This document shows, piece after piece, positions 1 to 7,951 of a stretch of DNA of 19,560 bases. Position 1 is the first letter of the stretch. Each line of letters opens with the position of its first letter. The notes below the pieces were generated by a model. It was given only the letters and a program-made list of their open reading frames with translations, was not told where the DNA came from and ran no database searches. Location of the stretch: positions 1-19,560 of the forward strand of contig WQXZ01000010.1 of the NCBI GenBank assembly GCA_009781525.1. The letters are read 5' to 3'. A program made the translations under genes and the position numbers. This stretch comes from Coriobacteriia bacterium. Lineage in GTDB: Bacteria; Actinomycetota; Coriobacteriia; Coriobacteriales; UBA8131.

Positions 1-85
1 ACATGCCGAAAAGTGCCATTCACCTGCATTTTGGCACCAAATATTTGCCCAATCCTGTACTAAACCGTAAAAAACTGTTACGAAC
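1..85 (-). repeat. Intergenic repeat, copy 1 (cut by window edge)
   Basis: Positions 56-85 carry a 30-base core beginning TGTACTAAACCG and ending CTGTTACGAAC. It is identical, on the opposite strand, to 16194-16223, and has one mismatch over 29 bases to 16336-16364. Reading inward (minus strand), the core is followed after exactly 28 bases by GCAGGTGA (27 to 20), the same spacing as in the copy at 16194-16259. Further inward lies TTCGG, also shared. The element probably continues left of the window. No coding potential is seen. Confidence 0.75.
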
Positions 86-228
86 CGATGCGGGTAGTCC
101 AGGCGGTTGACAGGCTATTGGCATGTGACGGGGAAGGCAGGGAAAGCAGTGAAGGTTGAGGAAGGCTGGGAGCGGAAGTGTAATAGTTGTAGGTTGGTGG
201 TACACGAGGCGAAGGCAGCTTGTAAAAA
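86..228. other. Gene-free G-rich stretch downstream of menG
   Basis: No gene or convincing terminator is seen between the menG stop and the repeat at 56-85. The plus strand is rich in G and poor in C (runs such as GGGGAAGGCAGGGAAAGCAG near 130). This matches the sequence found outward of the other copies of the repeat. Confidence 0.5.
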
Positions 229-1182
229 TCATCCTGCCTGTTGCACGGGTAGCCTGCCTGAGTGAATTGCGGCAACTCCGAAAAAGAAACTCTGTATACC
301 GATTTCTATAAAGCCGCACTCCTGCATCATGTCAGCTAATTCACTTTTGGATAAGAACACCTCGGTTGAGTCGTTGAGCCACTGATACTGTTGCCGGTGG
401 CCAACCACCAGAGATGCCATACGGGGCATCAGGTGACGGAAGTAGACCTTGAAGAAGGGTTTGATGACTGGTGATGTCGGATATGAGGATTCCAGGCAGA
501 AAAAACTACCGCCTGGGCGAAGCACGCGAGCAAACTCGATAAGGGCTGCCTGGTAGTCAGGAAGATTTCGCAGGCCGAAGCTGATAGTAAGCACATCGAT
601 ACTGTTGTCAGCAAAGGGTAGATGCATGGCATTGCCGTGCATGAACTCTGGGAGCGTAGTATCTGCGTCAGCTGCAATAGCATCGGCAGCACGCCTCTTT
701 GCTACAGCTAGCATATTCTCAGAGAAGTCCAAGCCGACCACTTTTGCCTCTGGCATCAGGCTTGCAAGTGCCAGGACAATGTCTCCACTGCCACAGGCAA
801 CATCCAGGATTACCGGAGTTACCCCCATGCCTTCGGTGCTGGATGCATCGCCAAGCATGGCATCTGCCAGCATTTCATCGACTGACTGCAGTACTTCCAT
901 GACCAGTGTCTGCTTCCAGCTGCGATGCATACGAAAGCTCTCAACATCATTCATCCGGTCGTAGTCGTCGCTGATACTTTCAAAGACCTCGTGCACCCAA
1001 GCGCTTTTGCTTTCAGGTGTTGTCACCAAGACTCGCTCAGAGTTCTTATTCACACTCTGTTCTGGTAACTCAATAAAACTGGCTCTACCAGCTGCATCGA
1101 TATGCAGGTATTGGCGCTGGCGCATTAACTGCTCATGCCTGGTCAAGCGCGCTTGCCTACGCGACCTCTGTGCCTCGCTCAT
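229..1182 (-). CDS. menG: Demethylmenaquinone methyltransferase (UbiE/MenG family)
   Basis: This is an SAM-dependent C-methyltransferase for the last step of menaquinone synthesis. The 317-residue protein has the UbiE/MenG opening VFESISDDYDRMN at about 66-78, SAM motif I (ILDVACGSGD) at about 125-134, GNAMHLPFADNSID at about 183-196 and SFGLRNLPDY at about 201-210. These are strong family signatures. It is longer than usual (about 230-250 residues) because of a basic N-terminal extension of about 60 residues and an insert of about 25 residues before motif I. An upstream in-frame ATG at 1251 lies inside menA. I chose the ATG at 1182 because it overlaps the menA stop as ATGA, the usual translational coupling. 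It is the last gene of the serine/menaquinone operon. No clear hairpin terminator follows. Confidence 0.93.
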   Translation of the reverse strand: MSEAQRSRRQARLTRHEQLMRQRQYLHIDAAGRASFIELPEQSVNKNSERVLVTTPESKSAWVHEVFESISDDYDRMNDVESFRMHRSWKQTLVMEVLQSVDEMLADAMLGDASSTEGMGVTPVILDVACGSGDIVLALASLMPEAKVVGLDFSENMLAVAKRRAADAIAADADTTLPEFMHGNAMHLPFADNSIDVLTISFGLRNLPDYQAALIEFARVLRPGGSFFCLESSYPTSPVIKPFFKVYFRHLMPRMASLVVGHRQQYQWLNDSTEVFLSKSELADMMQECGFIEIGIQSFFFGVAAIHSGRLPVQQAG

Positions 1183-2255
1183 AGCAGCCACGCTCCAACC
1201 AACCCAGTCAGCAACAGTCCTGCTGCCCAGCAGCTGTTTACCAGCAAGCACCAGGAGCTGATGTTTGCCATCATCTGTCTGCGGCTATGCAAGTCATAGC
1301 TTCCACGCATAATCATCGCGATTCGCTTATGGCCGATAAAGACTCCAATAGCCACAGGTAGCAATGCAAACAGCCAGAGCATCAGCGAAAGCACAGCCAT
1401 CCAAAGCATCGTTATCACAGCAACAACTCCAGCCAATCGCCTGGATCTTTCGAATCCGAGCTTGACTGCCAGTGTCTTTCTGCCAGCAATGATGTCACGT
1501 CCGATGTCGCAGGTATTGTTTGTCAGCATGATTAAGGCAATTGTCAGTACAGCAGGAAAAGCCACAAGTAGAATCAAGGGTGAGAATGCACGGGTCATTG
1601 CTATATATGTGGCAACAGTGATGATTCCTCCCATAGCCAGACCGCTGACAAGTTCACCCAGCGGCAAAAACGACAGCGGCTTTGGTCCGAACGAATAGAA
1701 GATCACCGCAGCTGCACCGGCAGCACCTAAAACTATCAACCACCAGCTAGACAGAACCGTCACCACAGCCCCAACGAGAAGAGCCAGCAAACACAGCACA
1801 ATACCAAAGCGAAGTGCCGCCTTCGGGTTGATTGAGTTATAAACAATCGAAGCGTCGGTCTTATCCAGAATCGTATCGACCGTATCGGTACCGGAGAGAA
1901 AATCTTTATAGTCGTTTAGCGTGTTAACGGCTGACTGCGCCAATAAAGCACAGGCTAGCATCAACAGCCAGCAAACCAGAGCGCGGGTATCTAGCTTAAA
2001 CGGTTCCAGAGCTGTCAGTGCCCAAGCAGCAGCACCGCCAACCAGCACGGGAGAAATCGCTGCCGACCAGGTTTGTGGGCTGGCAAGCTCGATAGCAGCC
2101 TTGACTGTGAATGGACGATATAGGCTTTTGCTGCTCTCGACTGGCTGGTGCACAGGTTGGCCTGTTGCGGCTTCGCTCGTACCGCGCCCCGCAGCCTGAC
2201 TCGCGAGCCGGTTTTCAGCCTGACTTTCAGGTTGGCTCACAGCTGAATAAACCAT
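1179..2255 (-). CDS. menA: 1,4-dihydroxy-2-naphthoate polyprenyltransferase
   Basis: This UbiA-superfamily membrane prenyltransferase attaches the polyprenyl chain to 1,4-dihydroxy-2-naphthoate to give demethylmenaquinone, the substrate of the next gene. Both metal/diphosphate-binding motifs are visible: NTLNDYKDFLSGTDTVD (NxxxD...D) in the first half, and NNTCDIGRDIIAGRKTLAVK in the second. About eight hydrophobic segments follow a polar N-terminal tail of about 50 residues that is longer than usual. The ATG at 2255 overlaps the end of serA by 19 bases and has GGGG too close to act as a normal ribosome site. A GTG at 2240 overlaps the serA stop as GTGA and is an equally plausible coupled start (353 residues). 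Gene order serA-menA-menG with overlaps indicates one transcript. Confidence 0.92.
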   Translation of the reverse strand: MVYSAVSQPESQAENRLASQAAGRGTSEAATGQPVHQPVESSKSLYRPFTVKAAIELASPQTWSAAISPVLVGGAAAWALTALEPFKLDTRALVCWLLMLACALLAQSAVNTLNDYKDFLSGTDTVDTILDKTDASIVYNSINPKAALRFGIVLCLLALLVGAVVTVLSSWWLIVLGAAGAAAVIFYSFGPKPLSFLPLGELVSGLAMGGIITVATYIAMTRAFSPLILLVAFPAVLTIALIMLTNNTCDIGRDIIAGRKTLAVKLGFERSRRLAGVVAVITMLWMAVLSLMLWLFALLPVAIGVFIGHKRIAMIMRGSYDLHSRRQMMANISSWCLLVNSCWAAGLLLTGLVGAWLL

Positions 2256-3823
2256 CCCCGCTCTGAGCCTACCGCCTCATCAACCGCAGCTCTAAGCTCT
2301 GTAGAAATCGGGTCATCTATGTTCATCATCACCAGTACGCGGTCAGAATCCTCGCGCTTGCCAATAACCATGGTCGAGATGTTCACGCTGGCATCACCCA
2401 ATATGGTTCCCATGCGACCAAGCTGGCCTGGGCGATCTGGATATGTCACCAGCAGAATATATCTCCCTGGCATAAGGTCCAGCGAGAAACCCATGACCGA
2501 GATAATGCGAGCGTTGTCATTCGACCCGAACACGGTCATAGCAACTTCATAGGTTTCCGAGCCGGAACGAGCCTCAAAGCTGACCTTGCTGGCATACTCA
2601 CTGCGAATCTCACTGGTCTCCACGCGCACCTTGACTCCGCGCTGCTCAGCAATGTAGCTGGCATTGACAAAGTTGACCGGTGCATCGGTGAAGTAGGCAA
2701 AGATGCCGCGAAGCGCTGCGGAGCCTAACAGGCTGCAGTCGTTTTTCGCCAGGTCGCCTGAGACCTTGACCACCAGAGACTCAATGGCGCCTCCTGCCAG
2801 CTGGGTCAAGAACTGGCCAGCTGTCTGAGCTGCTGCGATGTATGGCTGAACCGCTGTCATAGCATCATCTGGAATCAAAGGAACGTTAACTGCTGTCGGC
2901 ACCATCTTGCCTTCAAGGCCCAGGTTCACGAACTCGGCAGTCTGAATGCCTGCGCGCAGCTGAGCCTCTTCGGTTGTCGCGCCAAGATGTGGAGTCAGGA
3001 TAATCTCATCGACTTCGTGCATCAGTGATTCAGTGCATGGCTCTTCCTCAAAGACGTCGATACCAGCACCGGCAACCTTACCGCTTCTGACTGCCTCAAC
3101 CAAGGCTTCGACCTGATAGATGCCACCGCGTGCAGCGTTTACCAGGTAGACACCATCTTTCATTTGGGCAAACTCTTCTGGTCCAAACATGCCCAGCGTC
3201 TCTTTGGTTGCCGGCATATGCACGGTAATGAAGTCAGCCTGCGCTAACACCTCGGCCATGTCGTCATAGAGTATTACGCCGATCTCTTCGGCACGCTCCT
3301 TGGTAGCATAGGGATCGTATCCGATGCATTTCATTTCAAACGACCTGGCTCTGGCTGCAACCAAACCGCCGATGCGGCCGATGCCGAAAATTGCCAGTGT
3401 CTTCTGATAAAGCTCGTTGCCAGAGAACTTGCCTCTCTCCCAAAGCCCCTTCTTCATCGAAGCGTTCGCCTGGGCAGTACGGCGAGCAGAAGCCAGCATC
3501 AAGGCAAAGGTCTGCTCAGCAGCACTGATGATATTGGAGGTCGGAGCATTGCAGACGATCACACCCTGCTCAGTAGCAGCATCGACGTCAACATTGTCAA
3601 CGCCAACGCCAGCTCTACCGATGACCTTTAGGTTCACACCAGCTTCGATAACCTGGCGATTGACCTGTGTTGCCGAACGCACGATCAGTGCATCGTATTC
3701 ATGAATCGCCGCAACCAAGGTCTCAGAGGTCAAGTCCAGTATCACATCAACCTGATGCCCCGCATCCCGCATTATCTCGATTCCAGTATCGGAAATCTTC
3801 TCGCTTACAAGTATTCTGCTCAT
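2237..3823 (-). CDS. serA: D-3-phosphoglycerate dehydrogenase (long, ACT-containing form)
   Basis: It oxidises 3-phosphoglycerate to 3-phosphohydroxypyruvate, the first committed step of serine synthesis, in the cytoplasm. The 528 residues match the long form of the family: an NAD-binding GxGxxG (FGIGRIGG, about 146-152), substrate/catalytic R232 in AARGG, the acidic FEEEP segment at about 258-262 and catalytic H279 in LTPHLGATTEE. These are followed by an allosteric-substrate-binding-like domain and a C-terminal ACT domain (YILLVTYPDRPGQ onward) that in relatives senses serine. An in-frame GTG five codons upstream is possible. The ATG at 3823 is preferred because AGGA lies about 7 bases upstream and the gap to the preceding stop is then 11 bases. 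The neighbouring aminotransferase is a good candidate for the next step. Confidence 0.95.
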   Translation of the reverse strand: MSRILVSEKISDTGIEIMRDAGHQVDVILDLTSETLVAAIHEYDALIVRSATQVNRQVIEAGVNLKVIGRAGVGVDNVDVDAATEQGVIVCNAPTSNIISAAEQTFALMLASARRTAQANASMKKGLWERGKFSGNELYQKTLAIFGIGRIGGLVAARARSFEMKCIGYDPYATKERAEEIGVILYDDMAEVLAQADFITVHMPATKETLGMFGPEEFAQMKDGVYLVNAARGGIYQVEALVEAVRSGKVAGAGIDVFEEEPCTESLMHEVDEIILTPHLGATTEEAQLRAGIQTAEFVNLGLEGKMVPTAVNVPLIPDDAMTAVQPYIAAAQTAGQFLTQLAGGAIESLVVKVSGDLAKNDCSLLGSAALRGIFAYFTDAPVNFVNASYIAEQRGVKVRVETSEIRSEYASKVSFEARSGSETYEVAMTVFGSNDNARIISVMGFSLDLMPGRYILLVTYPDRPGQLGRMGTILGDASVNISTMVIGKREDSDRVLVMMNIDDPISTELRAAVDEAVGSERGWFIQL

Positions 3824-3834
3824 CGCTTGTCCTT

Positions 3835-4980
3835 TCACTGCTCCATCAAAACTGCTTCAGCAGCCTTGATTCCGCTGCCCGGCTCAAAATCGAATCCAAG
3901 CTCAGCCAAGCTCATCTCGAGAGCCGCTAATGTGGTAATGATGTCAAAGCCGCTGAAATACCCCAAGTGACCGACGCGGAAGATGCGTCCCTTATAGTCA
4001 TCCTGACCGTCAGCTATTGTTACGCCATGCTTCTCTTTCATCAGGTTCACCAACTGGTCGCCGTCGATACCCTCTGGCACCCAGACCGGAGTCACTGCGT
4101 TGCCGCGTCCTTCGTCTGGCGCAAAGAGCTCAAGCCCTATAGCCTCGCAACCTTTACGAGTTGCCTCTGCCAGGCGAGCATGACGGGCAAAGATATTCTC
4201 TAACCCTTCCTCACGCATCATCCTCAGTGACTCAGCCAGCCCAACCATCAGCGAGATAGCCGGGGAGAAAGGAGTAGTGTTGTCAACAATACTCTTTTTA
4301 TACTTTTTAAAGTCAAAGTAGAATTTCGGTAGATTCGAACGCTCGTAAGCTGCCCAGGCTTTGGCGCTGACAGACACTGCAGCAAGCCCTGGCGGTAGCA
4401 TTAGACCCTTCTGCGAACCGGTCATCACAATGTCAAGACCCCATTCGTCGGTACGGCATTCAACAGCACCTATGCCGGTAACGCTATCTACGATAAAAAC
4501 ACATTCGTCATACTCACGCACAATCTGACCTACGGTTTGCACGTCATTCAAAACGCCTGACGATGTCTCAGACTGGGTTACAATTACCCCACGGGTATCA
4601 GGGTTCTCAGCCAGAAAGTCAGCGATCTGCTGAGTATTGACAACCTCTTGCCAGCCATATGCTAAAACATGTACGTCCAGCCCATATACTTCAGCGATCT
4701 GTGCCATCCGCTCGCCAAACTTACCGTTCTGGCAAACCAAGACTTTATCCCCAGTACTAAAGCAGTTAGCGATTGACGCCTCCATAGCACCAGTACCTGA
4801 CGAGGCGAAAATCAGTACGTCATTCTCGGTTTGAAAAACATATTTCAGACCTGATACGCACTCGCTCACCACAGCTTCAAAGTCTGCGGTTCGATGATGG
4901 ATCATAGGGCGCGCTGTCGCCAGCATCACCTCAGTAGGCACTGGGGTTGGTCCCGGTGTCATCAGATAGTTCTTTTTCAT
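3835..4980 (-). CDS. Class V PLP aminotransferase (alanine-glyoxylate / phosphoserine-type)
   Basis: This fold-type I, class V aminotransferase is related to serine-glyoxylate, alanine-glyoxylate and archaeal/Thermotoga-type phosphoserine aminotransferases. The N-terminus MTPGPTPVP and IHHRTADF, the SSGTGAMEA cofactor loop near 60-68, D165 in VDSVTG and Schiff-base lysine K191 in GSQKGLMLPPG are all visible. At 381 residues it has the normal length. Because it sits directly upstream of serA in one operon, I infer that it supplies the transamination step of serine synthesis (3-phosphohydroxypyruvate to phosphoserine). A glyoxylate-linked role is possible, so no gene symbol is given. The start is well supported: GGAGGG lies about 5 bases before the ATG at 4980. 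It is the first gene of the operon. Confidence 0.88.
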   Translation of the reverse strand: MKKNYLMTPGPTPVPTEVMLATARPMIHHRTADFEAVVSECVSGLKYVFQTENDVLIFASSGTGAMEASIANCFSTGDKVLVCQNGKFGERMAQIAEVYGLDVHVLAYGWQEVVNTQQIADFLAENPDTRGVIVTQSETSSGVLNDVQTVGQIVREYDECVFIVDSVTGIGAVECRTDEWGLDIVMTGSQKGLMLPPGLAAVSVSAKAWAAYERSNLPKFYFDFKKYKKSIVDNTTPFSPAISLMVGLAESLRMMREEGLENIFARHARLAEATRKGCEAIGLELFAPDEGRGNAVTPVWVPEGIDGDQLVNLMKEKHGVTIADGQDDYKGRIFRVGHLGYFSGFDIITTLAALEMSLAELGFDFEPGSGIKAAEAVLMEQ

Positions 4981-5038
4981 AGTGCCCTCCAGAAAAGCTG
5001 GTCTAATAGTCTTGCGGGTTTTTGATTGAATGGTGTGT

Positions 5039-5068
5039 AGTATACATCTCTTCGCAACTCAGATGCTG
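5039..5068 (-). promoter_or_regulatory. Probable promoter of the aminotransferase-serA-menA-menG operon
   Basis: A TATACT -10 box lies at 5044-5039 on the minus strand, preceded by TG, about 58 bases before the start codon at 4980. The -35 region is weak. It is the best promoter-like match between the upstream terminators and the first gene. Confidence 0.45.
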
Positions 5069-5094
5069 TTGTTTGGTGGAGTTTTATGTGAAGA

Positions 5095-5120
5095 AGAGCC
5101 TGGCGTTGTTGCCAGGCTCT
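5095..5120 (-). terminator. Rho-independent-type hairpin, distal copy
   Basis: A perfect 10-bp stem (AGAGCCTGGC / GCCAGGCTCT) with a 6-base loop. On the minus strand it is followed by TCTTC rather than a long U tract. It lies downstream of the lipoprotein gene and upstream of the operon promoter. Its left arm repeats that of the hairpin at 5139-5166. Confidence 0.65.
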
Positions 5121-5138
5121 CATTTAACTACTGTGGAT

Positions 5139-5166
5139 AAGAACCCGGTTATAACACCAGGCTCTT
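5139..5166 (-). terminator. Rho-independent-type hairpin, proximal copy
   Basis: On the minus-strand RNA, AAGAGCCUGG pairs with CCGGGUUCUU across an 8-base loop: ten pairs including two G-U wobbles. It begins 17 bases after the lipoprotein stop codon. Together with 5095-5120 it forms a tandem terminator whose first arms share AGAGCCTGG. Confidence 0.6.
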
Positions 5167-5182
5167 ATATGGCTGTTTCAGC

Positions 5183-6307
5183 TTAATTAATCACGATGTT
5201 TTCAAGCAAAGGCATGGCTTCCGCTATGTCGTTCACGTAGATTAATTCGATGACGACAACCTCGTTTACTTCAGGGTCGTACTCTGGACCGGTTGAAGTA
5301 ATCAGGGTGTAGGTTGTGGTGCGTGGAGCAGTGTGCTCTACAACCAGGAATGTACGTCCGTTGATAGTGATGTCATCGATCTGGCGTTGGCCTGAATTAA
5401 CGATTGACTCGAGCACTTTATCGACCCAGTCCTGTGGCGTGTTCAGACCCCAGGAGCTGATGGCGATTTCATAGGCACCTCTGCTCTGGGTGGTCATCCC
5501 CTCCTTTTTCAGCGTGACAGATTCGGCCCAGGTTGAATAGACTTCCCATCCGTCAGTTGGAGTCACAGCGTATCTACGGTTCTCAACTGGCAGAGTCTCA
5601 TAAGCTGGCTCCTCAAGCTCGCCTGCGAACTCGATTGTGCCTAGAATGGCTGCGACCTGGTCGATCTCCAGCAGGTATTCCCAGTCAGAGAATCTCGTAA
5701 AGGTATTCTCAAATGGCTCATCTGGGAACAGTGCAATCACCCTTGCGCCATACTGTGTTGCAGCAGGAAATACCAGCATATAGACACCACTGAGGTATTT
5801 GTAGCCATTAAGTCCACCGAGCTCGGTGTCTTCGATAGAGAGAGTGCTTCTAAAATAGTAGGTTGCATTGTATGACTTCATATTACCGCTACTGTAATCC
5901 ATGTATCCGATTACGATATTCCAGCCATCACCACTGATGTGAACGCGCTCGTACTGGATGGTGTTGCTGGGAAGCAGCTGATCGTTGAAGTCAATGATCG
6001 CAGACAGGCTTTCGTTGTTAGAGTCTGCGATAGTCACAGTAAATCCACTGTAGGCTTCCGCTTCGCCGTCCTCTGCTTCGTCTTCATCTTCGTATGCCTC
6101 GATATCTGCCTCACCATCAAGGATAATCTCGTCTGCTGCCAGATAGCTGAAACTGATGTCGCCGAATTTGTCATCAGAAATAGTCACCTTTTTGACGCTG
6201 TTATCTGGTGTTCCTCCACCTCCGGCGCTACCGCCGCCGCCGCCACAACCAGAAAGTGGCGCCAGGCCTAGAATCATCACTAGTAGAAAAGCAATGTACT
6301 TCTTCAA
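5183..6307 (-). CDS. Secreted lipoprotein of unknown function
   Basis: The 374-residue product begins with a textbook lipoprotein signal: two lysines, a hydrophobic core and the lipobox LSGC with the acylated cysteine at residue 21. A Gly-rich linker (about 22-33) follows. It should be anchored on the outer face of the cytoplasmic membrane. After the linker comes a very acidic stretch (about 65-87, many Glu/Asp) and then a region that looks like beta strands. No domain family is recognised. The start is TTG at 6307, supported by AGGAGGAG about 5 bases upstream and by the signal peptide beginning there. It is transcribed alone, bounded by tandem hairpins downstream and the gene-free region 6340-6957 upstream. 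Function unknown. Confidence 0.85.
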   Translation of the reverse strand: MKKYIAFLLVMILGLAPLSGCGGGGGSAGGGGTPDNSVKKVTISDDKFGDISFSYLAADEIILDGEADIEAYEDEDEAEDGEAEAYSGFTVTIADSNNESLSAIIDFNDQLLPSNTIQYERVHISGDGWNIVIGYMDYSSGNMKSYNATYYFRSTLSIEDTELGGLNGYKYLSGVYMLVFPAATQYGARVIALFPDEPFENTFTRFSDWEYLLEIDQVAAILGTIEFAGELEEPAYETLPVENRRYAVTPTDGWEVYSTWAESVTLKKEGMTTQSRGAYEIAISSWGLNTPQDWVDKVLESIVNSGQRQIDDITINGRTFLVVEHTAPRTTTYTLITSTGPEYDPEVNEVVVIELIYVNDIAEAMPLLENIVIN

Positions 6308-6339
6308 TTTCTCCTCCTTGTTTTGTTTTTTGCCGTGAG

Positions 6340-6647
6340 CATCCTTTTACCACCATCCCCGTGGGTTGTCCCAACTCAGGCTTGCATGCAGCTATTATCT
6401 CAAATGCAACAGATTCGCGCACAGTAGAGTGCAGTTTGCATGGTACCGCGTCGGGTGCGTGTCGCATGCGACCCACGCCGATGCTTCGCCGACCTCACTG
6501 ACGCACCTTCGCCTCGCCGCCAACCTTACGCCGCCGCACCGCCACCCCGCCACCCGCGCACCGCCGCACCGCGCACGCAGCACTCCCCGAACCACTCGCA
6601 GCTTCCCGCAACCCTCACCCGCAACCACCCCATTCCAGCTTTTGGAC
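6340..6647. other. Gene-free region with C-rich, G-poor tract
   Basis: No credible gene is seen here. Open frames on both strands are compositional (His/Pro/Arg/Thr-rich). From about 6455 to 6635 the plus strand is dominated by CCGCC/CACC/AACC runs, so the minus strand is G-rich. Small palindromes occur at TTGCATGCA (near 6382) and GTCGCATGCGAC (near 6458). The tract ends where the inverted-repeat element begins. Confidence 0.55.
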
Positions 6648-6810
6648 GTTTTCTGCCACTTTTTTGCGCTTGGGATACAAAAATGCCGATATTTACGTTG
6701 CATATGCAACTGTAGCGTGGTATATGCAACGTATTTGTTGCATATACCACATGAAGTTGAGCTTATTGAATGCATTTTTGTCGCCCAACCGCAAAAAAGT
6801 GGCAGAAAAC
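6648..6810. repeat. 163-bp inverted-repeat (MITE-like) element
   Basis: The two ends are inverted repeats of 39 bp: 6648-6686 and 6772-6810 match at 36 of 39 positions, the outer 21 bp without mismatch (GTTTTCTGCCACTTTTTTGC and one more base). The 85-bp interior is itself palindromic (see 6697-6750). No transposase, no reading frame and no obvious target-site duplication are visible. The outward strand of each end contains AACCGC/AAGCGC followed by AAAAAA, resembling the AACCGTAAAAAACTG core of the repeats at 56-85 and 16194-16364. Confidence 0.7.
6697..6750. promoter_or_regulatory. Palindrome cluster GTTGCATAT / ATATGCAAC
   Basis: 6697-6710 is a perfect 14-bp palindrome (GTTGCATATGCAAC). 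6717-6730 and 6737-6750 form a perfect 14-bp inverted repeat (GTGGTATATGCAAC / GTTGCATATACCAC) around a 6-base loop. The half-site GTTGCATAT thus occurs four times in 54 bp. It could be a multi-site operator or a stable RNA hairpin. No promoter boxes or adjacent start codon decide between these. Confidence 0.5.
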
Positions 6811-6957
6811 TGTGTTATCGCGGAATTGCGGAATTGGCGGTTTGGACAGGCTGAAACGGTTGGGCGTACGGAGGATGTCGAAGCAAGTTCGATTATGGTC
6901 AACCCAACCTATAAAAGACAGGCAGCGCCCATCCGCCAGGCTTCACAAGACCTTAGA
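6811..6957. other. Gene-free stretch after the inverted-repeat element
   Basis: The plus strand is G-rich directly after the element (two tandem CGGAATTG units near 6820-6835, then GGCGG, GGTTGGGCG, CGGAGG). No gene is seen, and no clear terminator for the minus-strand gene that ends at 6958. Confidence 0.4.
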
Positions 6958-7950
6958 CTACAGTCGGCTGCTTCTTACAATTTGTGCGATCAGAGTAATA
7001 CTCTCTATGAGCAGCGCCAAGGTCACTGCGGCAAAGATAATAATACTTAAGCTTGACCCTATAAGCTCTAGAAACTCGCTGGCTTGTCCAACGGGCAGTT
7101 TGCTTAGTAAATCAACCAAGACTGGATTCAACACATTGTTACGGATAAAGACTATATAGGTGCCGATTACGATTAATATATTTGCTGCGATTGACACTAC
7201 AACCAATCGGATTGTATTTCTGCCTTCGATTAATTTCATTGCCTCTTTTGCGATGCCGAGTACAGCCCAAAGTATTATCGGCAGCCAAAGCTGTCTGAGC
7301 ACAGTGACATTAAAAATCGTAATCCAGCCTCCATCTTGTATATACACACTGAGCATTTGCGGAAAGCCAAGAAATACTATGACTGCGAATAGCGACAACA
7401 GAATTCCGATAATCGGTTCATATGGCTTGATTCTCCTGGCTTGCTGTGGAGCAGGTGGCAGATACGAAAGGTAGTCTGCACCCAATGGTGCATCAAATCG
7501 CTCAAGCACAGCAAAGATAAACGTGACAATAGCAAAGGCTTGAAACCCTGCAGCCAAGGCACTGCCGACTGTCTGCCCGAATAGAATCAGAAAGAAGTAC
7601 GGTGTATCAGCAGGCTTGTCAAGCAGAGTTGAGAGCAACACAGAGAGTGTCACCGCTGCAACAACAATCGGCAAGACGATTCTGAGCACTCGCCTATACG
7701 CAATAAAGTAGACACCACTGATCAGAGATTGGCGATCTTCTCCACTGTATTTTGAAGCCAATTCTTCTGGGGTTCCCAATTCGGTGAGAACGACCCTGAT
7801 GTCACGCTCGGTGGGCAGAATGTCTCCACAGCGGGCTTCAAGCATGTCAAAGATCAGGCTTTCGAGCTCCTGCTTGACATCGGCGCGGATTTTTGGCGGT
7901 AGATGTCTGGTGACGGCGTAGATATAGCGGTCGATTAGTTCGTGTTGCAT
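6958..7950 (-). CDS. HAAS-domain membrane protein, partner of PadR
   Basis: This is a 330-residue polytopic membrane protein. Residues 1-70 form a soluble helical domain (LIDRYIYAVTRHLPP, DVKQELESLI, LTELGTPEELASKY) typical of the HAAS/DUF1700-like modules found next to PadR regulators. Hydrophobic segments follow at about 88-110, 117-148, 178-200, 215-235, 246-269 and 298-325. In such pairs the HAAS protein is thought to signal to, or be controlled with, the PadR factor. The effector activity is not known. Its ATG lies one base after the padR stop, with GGAGG inside the end of padR, so the two genes are translationally linked. It has no recognisable enzymatic motif. Confidence 0.78.
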   Translation of the reverse strand: MQHELIDRYIYAVTRHLPPKIRADVKQELESLIFDMLEARCGDILPTERDIRVVLTELGTPEELASKYSGEDRQSLISGVYFIAYRRVLRIVLPIVVAAVTLSVLLSTLLDKPADTPYFFLILFGQTVGSALAAGFQAFAIVTFIFAVLERFDAPLGADYLSYLPPAPQQARRIKPYEPIIGILLSLFAVIVFLGFPQMLSVYIQDGGWITIFNVTVLRQLWLPIILWAVLGIAKEAMKLIEGRNTIRLVVVSIAANILIVIGTYIVFIRNNVLNPVLVDLLSKLPVGQASEFLELIGSSLSIIIFAAVTLALLIESITLIAQIVRSSRL

Positions 7951-7951
7951 G

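Noticed and set aside
1182..1251. Longer menG start at ATG 1251
   Set aside because: It would overlap menA by 73 bases, whereas ATG 1182 overlaps the menA stop as ATGA, the normal coupling, and the extra residues match no family feature.
6366..7159. Several overlapping open frames of 60-160 codons in the C-rich region
   Set aside because: They overlap each other on both strands, have compositional Pro/Arg/His/Ala bias, lack ribosome sites and cross the inverted-repeat element. They reflect base composition, not genes.
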